From positions 1 to 7,246 of the forward strand of contig JAPKMV010000161.1 of NCBI GenBank assembly GCA_026645635.1: a stretch of 7,246 bases of DNA, written 5' to 3'. The position numbers and the translations under genes are program-made. Source of the stretch: Caldilineaceae bacterium (GTDB taxonomy: Bacteria; Chloroflexota; Anaerolineae; Caldilineales; Caldilineaceae). Numbering within the stretch: the stretch's first letter is position 1; each line of letters begins with the position of its first letter. Under the pieces are notes generated by a model. It saw only the letters and a list, made by a program, of their open reading frames with translations, was not told the origin of the DNA and ran no database searches. Positions 1 to 6,489 of the stretch are shown here, one piece after another.

Positions 1-2
1 CA

Positions 3-3000
3 CCGCCGCCACCGCCCGACGCCTGCGCCCCCTACGATGCCTACGACCAGCCTGGCGTGCTGGGTAACCAGACCCGCGCCACGGCCACGGAGATCACGGT
101 CGGCGAGACGATCACCGCGGCGCTCTGCTACGGCGGCGACAAGGATACCTACGCCTTCACCGGCACGGTGGGCATGAACCTGAAGATCGAACTGCCCGTG
201 CGCCCGGCCGACTACTACGTCACGGTCTACAACCCCGCGGGCGAGTATGTCACCGGCATCTTCCCCGGCTCGTGGATCACCTACGGCGACAGCATCCCGC
301 TCACCGCCGCTGGCCGCTGGACGTTGGTGGTCTGGGATCCCTACCTGGCGCCGACCACGTCCCAATACCAACTGCGGCTGAGCACGCCGGCCTGCACCGG
401 CCTCGACCCCTACGAGCCGAACAACGAGTACTACAGCAATCCGTCGGTGATCAGCGCCGAAGCGACAACCCTGCGCACCATGCTGTGCGACACCAACGAC
501 CAGGACTGGTACAGCTTTGCTCTGGGCGTCGGCGACCGCATCCGCATCACGCCGCGGCTGCTGACGAACGGAACGAACAGCAGCGGCAACACAGTAAACA
601 TGAATGTTGTCGTGCAGGCTCCCGACTTCGGCTTTGGTGAGATCACAGAACCTTATGATGTCATTGTTTCTACAGCCGGCGACTTCCTCCTGGGGGTCAA
701 CACGCAGCAGCGGGTGAGTGAAAACTTGCCCTACGAAATCGACGTGCAGATCACCCGTGCACCAGTGCGCCCGACGCCGCCAAACAACTGGACCTGCGCG
801 GTCTACCCCAGCAGCGATGTGCCGCGGCATATCGGCAACCTGATGACCGTCGCCTCGACTGTGACCGTGCCGGTGAGCGGCACAGTCACCTGGGTCGGGC
901 TGAAAGACATCACCTTCGACCACGGCGCGCTGTGGAATCTCTCGTTCGGCCTGGGTGCGCCCGACGGCACGAGCGTTGACTTGTTCGCCTTCGACGACTA
1001 CGGCAGCTATATCTATTGCGGCGGCGGCAACTGCCAGTTGTCCATCGACGACTGGGCGATCCCGGGCCTGGCGCCGCCCCAATTCCCCGAGGACGGCGGG
1101 ACTTTCCGGCCCAGCCGCAACAGCTTTGCGCCCTTCGCCGGCAAGGCGAGCAGCGGCGTCTGGACCTTCTACGTCACCGACGATTATGCTTCCGATCCCG
1201 ACAGCGACGCCTACAGCGATGAGGGCGACACCATGGGCGATCTCTTCGGCTGGAGCCTGGAGGTCTGTGTCGATAACGGTCTGCCGCCTGACCCGCCGGC
1301 GCCGCCCGCACCGTCGCCCACGCCTGACCCGCAGCCCGGCGACGGCGCGCCGACCGGCGCAACCGGCGGCAGCCAGATCGCCGTGGTCGATACCGCCGCG
1401 GTCTGCACACCCACTGTGGACCCCTTCGAGGACGACGACAGCGCCCTCACTGCCAGCCTCTTCGACGTGGCCGCAGGCAGCAGCGCCGGCCACACCTTCG
1501 ACAGGGTCGACGACGCCGACTGGCAGGAGCTGGTGCTCACCGCCGGGCTGCACTACACGCTGACCGCCATCCCGGTCGACCCGGCGCAGATCGTGGCGCT
1601 CACAATCTTCACCGGCGTCAATGCGGCGCCCGTGCGCACCGACCCGAACCAGCTTGTGATCATGCCCGCGACCAGCGGCAGCTACTTCGTGCGCGTTACC
1701 TCCGGCTCCGGCCTGGGTGTGAGCCTCTGCAACAGCAACTACGGCCTGGTCCTCACCAGCCGCAACCCCAACGCGCTTGCCATCGAACCGCCTGTGGGCG
1801 GTGCGGCCGTGCCGCCCGGCCACGAAGCTCCCCAGCGCAGCGCCGCGGTAATCGATCCTGTGGACGGCGCCGTTCTGACCACGACGCAGGCCGTCACCGT
1901 GGCAGTGGGCTTGAACGCCGAAGGGGGCATCGACGGCGCGGCCTTGCTCGTGGACGACGCTGTCATCGACGGCTACACGGCGCCCGTGAGCACCACCGAC
2001 ACCATCTGGCCCGTGAGTTGGACGCCACCTCAGGCCGGCGTCTACAGCCTGACGGCGGTCATCACCGACAGCCTGGGCGTGACTGCCACCAGCCTGGCCA
2101 ATGTCGTCTACGTCGATCTCGCCGGCCCGGCGGTGACGGTCGTCAGCGAGACCATCACCGTGGCGGTGCTGGCGAGCAACGGCAGCTACCTGCTCCACGG
2201 CACGGCCGCGGATGACAGCCGGGTCGCTCGGGTGGAGGTGAGCCTCGACGGCGGCGACTGGCAGTTGGCGCAGCTTGACGGCGGCGACTGGTCGCTGGCG
2301 ATGGCGCCACAGACGCTGGCCGACCCCGACGGCGGCACGCTGGCCATCCAGGTGCGCGCCACGGACAAAGGCGGGCGCACGGCTGACGCAGCAGCCAACG
2401 TGCTGGTGGATGTGATGCCGCCGGCGCTCTTCGCCAGCACGGCCAGCCTGGTGAGCAGCGGCGCGCTGATTTCACCCTCCCAGGTCATCACCGAGCTGAA
2501 TGTGCGCCTGACCTGGCCGGCCATCACCGGCACGGCCAGCGTCCACGCCGGCTGGACCGCTGCGCCCACGACCACGCTGGCCGTGCTTGCAGCCTATGGC
2601 CCCGGCGCCGGCGCCCACGACCAAAGTGCGCCCGAAGGCAGCGCTCTGTACGCCCACGTGGCAGCCGTCGATGTCAACGGCAACCAGACCGTCGTCAGCC
2701 AGGGTCCCTTCTACTTCGACACCGCCGCCACGCCCGATCTGATCGCCAACCTGGCCCAGGAGAACTGGGTGGAGAGCGGTGGCAAGCAGGTGGGGCAGAT
2801 GTCCACCGCCGCGCAGGGCGTGCAGAAACTCTTCGCCGGCTGGGACGCTGACGCGCTGCGGCTGCGCTGGGATGGCTTTGACCTCACCAGCGGGGGCGAT
2901 CTCTACTTCTATCTGGGTGTGGGCGCAGGCGGTGCGACCGACCTGTTCAACCCGGCTGGCGCGCCCGTATCCGGCGTGCTGCCCTTCAGCGCCAACTACA

Positions 3001-6000
3001 TGGTGCGCATGGCCGGCGGCATCACCCCCACACTCTATGTCTACAGCGGCGGCTGGACCTTCCAGGCTGAGCTTGCCGCGCTGAACAGCGGCAGCAGCAA
3101 CGATGTCCTGCTGCCCTTCGCCGACCTGGGGATCACGGATCCTGCTGCGACGACAGTGCGGGTGCTGGGCGTGGCGACGCAGCCGGGCACGGCGGAAGTC
3201 TGGGCCACTGCACCCGACCAGAATCTGGGCCGCCCCTGGGCGCAGTACGTGGAATTCGCCAGCCTGGGTGCGGGCATCATTCCCGCGGCCGGCGTGTGGG
3301 CCGACACACAACTCGAGCTGATGGTCGCGGCCGACCCGGACCCGGCGCAGTTCGTAGGCGTAGGCGACGCCGTCAGCATCACCGTGACGGCCCTGAATGT
3401 GGGCAGCGCCACCCTGCCGGGGCTGACCGTCAACGGCGCGGGCACGGGCGGGGTGGCCTTGACGAACGCGCCGCAGGTGGCGGCGAACCTGGCGCCCAGC
3501 GGCACAGTTGCCCTGACGCTCCTGGGCACGGTGAACGCAAACGGCGCGGTGGCGCTGACGGTGGCGGACAGCTATCACCGCCCCTACCTGCTCGACACCC
3601 TCACCTACACCGTGGACACGACGCCGCCGGTTAGCGTCACGCTGGCGGTGAGCTATGTGGTTCCCGGCGGCAACACCGTGACGGGCTTTGCCCAGGATGA
3701 TTCACCCATCGACGCCTTCGAGCTGGAAGTGAACGGCGGCGCACTGATCGCCTGCACTGCCACCGGCCTGGCCACCGGCGGCTACAACTGCACCTGGGAC
3801 GCGGGCGCCGCCGCCGACGGCACGGTCATCAATCTCCGCGCCCGGGCCACCGATGCCAACGGCAACAGCGCCTGGAGCGAGACCATGCCGGCTGTCGTGG
3901 ATGCAACCCCACCACAGCTTGCCTTCTCTGCAAGCACCGTGAGCGCCCTGGATGACGGGTGGCTCAACGCGAGGGAACGCGCGCTCAGCGGCACGCTGAC
4001 CGATACGCTGGCGGCCGGCAATGTCCTCCTGTGCCCGGACGATCCCAACGCCTTGTGCGCAGCAGAAAGCGTGCTGCCCGACGCCAGTTGGACCCACTTC
4101 GCGTCCAATCTGGACGATGGCGTGACCAAGACCCTGGCCTTCATCGGCTACGACCTCGCCGGCAACGCCAGCCAGCCGCTGAGTCGCACGGTCATGGTGG
4201 ACACGGTCATCCCGCAGTTCGGCGCATGGAGCGTGAACCCCGGCATCGTGCTCTCGCCCACCGCAGCCGTGCTCGCCAGCGGCACCGTCACAGACGGCGG
4301 CGGCGTCGCTGCCGTGAACATCTTCCTGGTGCGGCCTGATGGCAGCAGCACCGTCGTCCCGGCGAGCTTCGTCGGCCCGGGGTGGATGGCGCCGTACTTC
4401 TTCGACCAGACCGGCGTCTATCAGGCCGCGGTGGTGGCCGCAGACCTGGCCGGCAATCTGGGCGCACTTTCACTGGGCGAGTTCACTGCCAGCGCCATGC
4501 CGCAGCCCGTCAACCTGGCTGTGAGCATCGTCGGCAGCGGCGCGGTCACGCCCACAGCCGGCACCTACTTCTCCGGTACAGTTGTGCCGGTGACGGCAAC
4601 GGCGGCTGTGGGCTGGTCGTTCGCCGGCTGGTCGGGGGATGTGGCAAGCGCGGCCAATCCGCTGGCGGTGACGCTGGACGGCAACAAGGCGCTCACCGCC
4701 ACCTTCACCCAGGACGCCTACACGATCACCACGGCGGCGGTGGGCGGCGGCAGCGTGCTGCTCGACCCGGCCCAGGCAAGCTATCGTTACGGCGACGTGG
4801 TCACGGCGACGGCGGCGACGGCCAGCCCGGCCTGGTTCTTCACCGGGTGGACTGGCGCGGTTGTCGGCGCAGCGAACCCGGTTACGCTGACGCTGGACAG
4901 CAGCAAGGCGATCACCGCCACCTTCGGCGCCCGAAAGCTCATCGTGCATCCGGCGCAGCCCGGCGCGCTGCCTGGCGCGACCGTCGCCATCAGCGCCACG
5001 GTGATCCCGGCGCAGGCGGGTCAGGTCGTCAGCTTCACCGTGGTGAGCGGCGGCGGCAGCCTGAATCCGGCCAGCGCCACCACCGACGCCAGCGGTCGCG
5101 CGGCGGTGCTCTACACGGCGCCGACAACCGACACGGTGGTGCAGATCGACGGGATGCTGGCCGCGGCGACCACGATTACCGACAGCGGCTATCTCTATGT
5201 GGGGGCGGCGGCGCAGCCGGTGGCGGGCGCAATCCAGCCGACGGGCAGCGGCGTCTACACGGTGGGCAATCTGATCGGCAACCTGATCGAAGTGGTCAAG
5301 ATCGGCGAAGGCGAGCCGGTCATAGGCTGGAGTGTCTTTGCGGGCAACCCGTGTGTAGCCGGCGCACCCGGCGAGTTGATCACGCCTTACGTGGATGTGA
5401 TGGTGGATGGCGCGGCCGACGGCGACATGATCGTCGTCACCCTGCGCTATTCCGACACGCTGGCCACCCGGCCGCAGCCCTTCTGGTGCGAGAACGGCGC
5501 CTGGCAGCCGGTCTCTGGAACTGTCACGTTCGATGGCGGTGGGAGTACGCTGGTCTTCACCCTGACCAACGCCAGCTCGCCGACGATCTTCCAACTACAG
5601 GGCACGCCCATTGTCGGTGTGAACAGTGTGCCGACCGCGGTCAGTGTCGGGGGCTTCGCGGCCGAGGCGCTGGCAGATCGCGTGCAGCTCACCTGGCAGA
5701 CGTTCAACGAAATTGGTCTCTATGGTTTCCACCTGCACCGCGGCACGGACGCCGCAACTCAGGGTGAGCGCATTACCGGCGAACCGCTGGCGGCGCAGGG
5801 GGCGGAAGGGCTGGACGGCTTCGCCTATCGCTACGAGGACCTGGCGCCGCTGCCCAGAGAGACCGTGGTCTACTACTGGCTGGAGGAACTGCGCAGCGAC
5901 GGCGCCAATATCCGGCATGGGCCGGTGCGTGTAGGCGGTCAGCTTGATGTGCGCGCCTTCCTGCCGCTGATCACGAGGCCGCCGGCAGGTGAAGCGGCGC

Positions 6001-6119
6001 CGGTGGAAGATCCTGCACCGATTGCTCCGCCCGAAGCAGAGCCGATCGAGAGCGACCCGGCTGCGGGCGCAGTGCTTGCGCCAGCCATCTACCTGCCGCT
6101 GATCAACCAGAGTCAATAG
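3..6119 (+). CDS. Giant secreted multidomain surface protein (PPC / P-domain / Ig-like / InlB-like), 5' partial
   Basis: The frame is open from the window edge to the TAG at 6117, so the gene starts upstream; the GTG at 57 falls mid-domain, after an in-frame Pro-rich linker and PPC onset. Residues are numbered from the codon at 57. PPC-like domains lie at about -13 to 110, 113-235 (YEPNN, DQDWYSF) and 450-570. A P-domain-like fold lies at 247-405 (SGVWTFYVTD, WSLEVC), followed by a Pro-rich linker at 409-430. Ig-like units lie at about 595-893, a CBM9/DOMON-like domain at 894-1075, a CARDB/DUF11-like unit at 1080-1185 and more Ig-like units at 1192-1482. InlB B-repeat-like units lie at 1485-1623, a Big_1-like unit at 1624-1700, an unnamed domain at about 1700-1855 and a fibronectin-III-like domain at 1860-1965. 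The tail carries FLPLI and YLPLI. No catalytic triad, transmembrane anchor or LPxTG signal is visible. Such domains are known from exported proteins. A surface scaffold, adhesin or peptidase tail is inferred, and the exact function is unknown. Confidence 0.93.
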   Translation, partial: PPPPPDACAPYDAYDQPGVLGNQTRATATEITVGETITAALCYGGDKDTYAFTGTVGMNLKIELPVRPADYYVTVYNPAGEYVTGIFPGSWITYGDSIPLTAAGRWTLVVWDPYLAPTTSQYQLRLSTPACTGLDPYEPNNEYYSNPSVISAEATTLRTMLCDTNDQDWYSFALGVGDRIRITPRLLTNGTNSSGNTVNMNVVVQAPDFGFGEITEPYDVIVSTAGDFLLGVNTQQRVSENLPYEIDVQITRAPVRPTPPNNWTCAVYPSSDVPRHIGNLMTVASTVTVPVSGTVTWVGLKDITFDHGALWNLSFGLGAPDGTSVDLFAFDDYGSYIYCGGGNCQLSIDDWAIPGLAPPQFPEDGGTFRPSRNSFAPFAGKASSGVWTFYVTDDYASDPDSDAYSDEGDTMGDLFGWSLEVCVDNGLPPDPPAPPAPSPTPDPQPGDGAPTGATGGSQIAVVDTAAVCTPTVDPFEDDDSALTASLFDVAAGSSAGHTFDRVDDADWQELVLTAGLHYTLTAIPVDPAQIVALTIFTGVNAAPVRTDPNQLVIMPATSGSYFVRVTSGSGLGVSLCNSNYGLVLTSRNPNALAIEPPVGGAAVPPGHEAPQRSAAVIDPVDGAVLTTTQAVTVAVGLNAEGGIDGAALLVDDAVIDGYTAPVSTTDTIWPVSWTPPQAGVYSLTAVITDSLGVTATSLANVVYVDLAGPAVTVVSETITVAVLASNGSYLLHGTAADDSRVARVEVSLDGGDWQLAQLDGGDWSLAMAPQTLADPDGGTLAIQVRATDKGGRTADAAANVLVDVMPPALFASTASLVSSGALISPSQVITELNVRLTWPAITGTASVHAGWTAAPTTTLAVLAAYGPGAGAHDQSAPEGSALYAHVAAVDVNGNQTVVSQGPFYFDTAATPDLIANLAQENWVESGGKQVGQMSTAAQGVQKLFAGWDADALRLRWDGFDLTSGGDLYFYLGVGAGGATDLFNPAGAPVSGVLPFSANYMVRMAGGITPTLYVYSGGWTFQAELAALNSGSSNDVLLPFADLGITDPAATTVRVLGVATQPGTAEVWATAPDQNLGRPWAQYVEFASLGAGIIPAAGVWADTQLELMVAADPDPAQFVGVGDAVSITVTALNVGSATLPGLTVNGAGTGGVALTNAPQVAANLAPSGTVALTLLGTVNANGAVALTVADSYHRPYLLDTLTYTVDTTPPVSVTLAVSYVVPGGNTVTGFAQDDSPIDAFELEVNGGALIACTATGLATGGYNCTWDAGAAADGTVINLRARATDANGNSAWSETMPAVVDATPPQLAFSASTVSALDDGWLNARERALSGTLTDTLAAGNVLLCPDDPNALCAAESVLPDASWTHFASNLDDGVTKTLAFIGYDLAGNASQPLSRTVMVDTVIPQFGAWSVNPGIVLSPTAAVLASGTVTDGGGVAAVNIFLVRPDGSSTVVPASFVGPGWMAPYFFDQTGVYQAAVVAADLAGNLGALSLGEFTASAMPQPVNLAVSIVGSGAVTPTAGTYFSGTVVPVTATAAVGWSFAGWSGDVASAANPLAVTLDGNKALTATFTQDAYTITTAAVGGGSVLLDPAQASYRYGDVVTATAATASPAWFFTGWTGAVVGAANPVTLTLDSSKAITATFGARKLIVHPAQPGALPGATVAISATVIPAQAGQVVSFTVVSGGGSLNPASATTDASGRAAVLYTAPTTDTVVQIDGMLAAATTITDSGYLYVGAAAQPVAGAIQPTGSGVYTVGNLIGNLIEVVKIGEGEPVIGWSVFAGNPCVAGAPGELITPYVDVMVDGAADGDMIVVTLRYSDTLATRPQPFWCENGAWQPVSGTVTFDGGGSTLVFTLTNASSPTIFQLQGTPIVGVNSVPTAVSVGGFAAEALADRVQLTWQTFNEIGLYGFHLHRGTDAATQGERITGEPLAAQGAEGLDGFAYRYEDLAPLPRETVVYYWLEELRSDGANIRHGPVRVGGQLDVRAFLPLITRPPAGEAAPVEDPAPIAPPEAEPIESDPAAGAVLAPAIYLPLINQSQ
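795..1271 (+). other. P-domain-like module inside the giant protein
   Basis: Residues 247-405 follow the layout of the proprotein convertase P-domain: a strand-rich start, 'GTVTWVGLKDITFDHG' in place of the usual 'I.V.V.I.HT..GDL', then 'LGAPDGTSVDLF', a distal 'FAPFAGKASSGVWTFYV' and a closing 'LFGWSLEVC'. Cys247 and Cys404 flank the domain and could pair; Cys321 and Cys326 form a tight pair in a Gly-rich loop. In known proteins this domain usually sits C-terminal to a subtilisin-type or metallopeptidase domain. Here it sits between PPC domains with no peptidase visible, so any catalytic part would have to be upstream. Confidence 0.7.
2241..2300 (+). repeat. 30-bp tandem duplication inside the coding frame
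   Basis: Two adjacent 30-base units (2241-2270 and 2271-2300) match at 23 of 30 positions and share an exact 15-base core, gacggcggcgactgg, at 2247-2261 and 2277-2291. The translation repeats ten residues, SLDGGDWQLA then QLDGGDWSLA, within the second Ig-like unit. It keeps the frame and probably lengthens a beta-hairpin. Confidence 0.75.
2736..3281 (+). other. CBM9/DOMON-like beta-sandwich module in the giant protein
   Basis: Residues about 894-1075 break the Ig-like pattern. The region reads as a CBM9- or DOMON-like fold: 'LFAGWDADALRLRWDGFDL' is the typical 'does the observed object reveal itself' strand pair, followed by 'DLYFYLGVGAGGATDLF', a Tyr/Trp-rich middle ('YVYSGGWTFQAEL') and a closing 'VEFASLG'. 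In known families this fold binds sugars or haem. I cannot identify a ligand or binding residues with certainty, so carbohydrate binding is only a possibility. Confidence 0.5.
4509..4925 (+). repeat. Two tandem InlB B-repeat-like units
   Basis: Residues 1485-1550 and 1553-1623 are two copies of one module of about 70 residues. Both carry an early 'V.GGGSV / VGSGAV' strand, a central aromatic 'W.F.GW.G' (FAGWSGDV and FTGWTGAV), an 'ANP..VTLD..KA.TATF' close, and similar lengths. This is the pattern of the divergent InlB B-repeat family seen in many exported and adhesive bacterial proteins. At DNA level the copies have diverged, so the duplication is old or under protein-level selection. Confidence 0.8.
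5960..6105 (+). repeat. Duplicated (F/Y)LPLI C-terminal motif
   Basis: The 14 bases cctgccgctgatca occur exactly at 5960-5973 and 6092-6105, encoding the LPLI part of FLPLI (residues 1968-1972) and YLPLI (2012-2016). About 39 residues of acidic, Pro- and Ala-rich linker separate the two. The last copy ends four residues before the stop. I recall YLPLV/YLPLI-type endings as frequent in exported Chloroflexota proteins. A role in sorting or anchoring is inference. Confidence 0.65.
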
Positions 6120-6228
6120 ACTTTATCGGTGATAAGGAATCTCACGCAAAGGCGCAAAGACGCCAGGAGATAAACCCTTTGCGACTTAGCGTCTTTGCGT
6201 GACAAAAGGCTATTCCCGATAAAGTCTA
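6117..6228. repeat. Near-palindromic MITE-like / REP-like intergenic element (112 bp)
   Basis: The outer arms tagactttatcgg (6117-6129) and ccgataaagtcta (6216-6228) are perfect 13-base inverted repeats. Inside, tcacgcaaag (6142-6151) pairs with ctttgcgtga (6193-6202) around nearly the same centre. An alternative 11-bp stem pairs cgcaaagacgc (6153-6163) with gcgtctttgcg (6189-6199) around a 25-base loop. The palindrome starts inside the TAG stop of the giant gene. Terminal TA on both sides would fit a TA target duplication, as made by IS630/Tc1-type transposases, but no wider target duplication is visible. No transposase is encoded, so any mobility would be in trans. The stem could also limit read-through into the sulfurtransferase gene, although no T-tract follows it. 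Confidence 0.75.
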
Positions 6229-6257
6229 ATATTTCAGGATAGGCATTATGCCCTAAT

Positions 6258-6300
6258 GGCGCCTTGTACGACTTGGCGTCTTTGCGACTTGGCGTGAGCG
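6258..6300. repeat. Decayed partial copy of the neighbouring repeat element
   Basis: The 18 bases cgacttggcgtctttgcg at 6269-6286 match cgacttagcgtctttgcg at 6182-6199 in the right half of the palindrome with one difference. In addition tttgcgacttggcgt at 6281-6295 matches tttgcgacttagcgt at 6178-6192 with one difference. The partner arm is missing, so this looks like a half element or a short internal expansion of the core. Confidence 0.65.
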
Positions 6301-6477
6301 ATTTTCACATCACGGACAAGATAGTATGCCACCGGGCGCGGAATTGTCGCAATCTGCCGCCGATGGTCGCCCCGGCTTGGCAGAGAACCAACTTTTCAGT
6401 ACGCTATGTCACAGCACCGGCAGCGACCTCTGTGTAGGATAGCGCCAGCAAATGTGCAATCGAATAGGAGAATCATC
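6301..6477. other. Gene-free stretch upstream of the sulfurtransferase gene
   Basis: No reading frame with coding character, RNA gene, terminator or clear repeat is visible here. The base composition is more even than in the flanking genes. The promoter of the sulfurtransferase gene should lie here because the preceding gene ends 370 bp upstream, but no -35/-10 pair is good enough to call. Confidence 0.5.
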
Positions 6478-6485
6478 GAGGAGAG
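6478..6485 (+). promoter_or_regulatory. Ribosome binding site of the sulfurtransferase gene
   Basis: The purine-rich gaggagag ends four bases before the ATG at 6490, with gaggag at a spacing of six. This supports that ATG as the start. A second purine run, aggag (6467-6471), is too far upstream to serve it. Confidence 0.75.
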
Positions 6486-6489
6486 AAAT

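Noticed and set aside
57..59. GTG at 57 as the start of the giant gene
   Set aside because: The same frame is open to the window edge and encodes a Pro-rich linker and the start of a PPC-like domain before this codon. There is no ribosome binding site in front of it and no signal peptide after it.
590..680. Slightly AT-richer patch in the second PPC-like domain as a foreign insertion
   Set aside because: The frame and domain continue normally through it, it has no repeat borders, and the composition shift is small and short.
2472..3578. Long antisense open frame (368 codons)
   Set aside because: It is a GC-rich shadow with low-complexity Arg/His/Gly/Ala content and no domain. The same reasoning applies to the 374-codon antisense frame at 4470-5594.
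4382..5767. 461-codon + strand open frame overlapping the giant gene
   Set aside because: It reads as an Arg/Gly/His-rich shadow of the real frame, without any recognisable domain. The overlapping frame carries clear InlB-like and Ig-like modules.
6090..6116. Sortase signal at the C-terminus (YLPLINQSQ)
   Set aside because: LPLIN lacks the TG of LPxTG, and neither a hydrophobic helix nor a basic tail follows.
6242..6252. Small palindrome ggcat-t-atgcc as an operator
   Set aside because: The arms are only five bases, it lies far from the next start codon and there is no regulator gene nearby.
6140..6300. CRISPR-like array from the repeated gcgtctttgcg core
   Set aside because: There are only two or three imperfect copies in both orientations, with unequal or overlapping spacing. 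An inverted-repeat element explains them better.
6377..6440. Possible promoter: ttggca (6377-6382) with tacgct (6400-6405), or a lone -10-like taggat (6435-6440)
   Set aside because: The first pair has the right spacing but a poor -10, and the second has a fair -10 but no -35. Neither stands out from chance.
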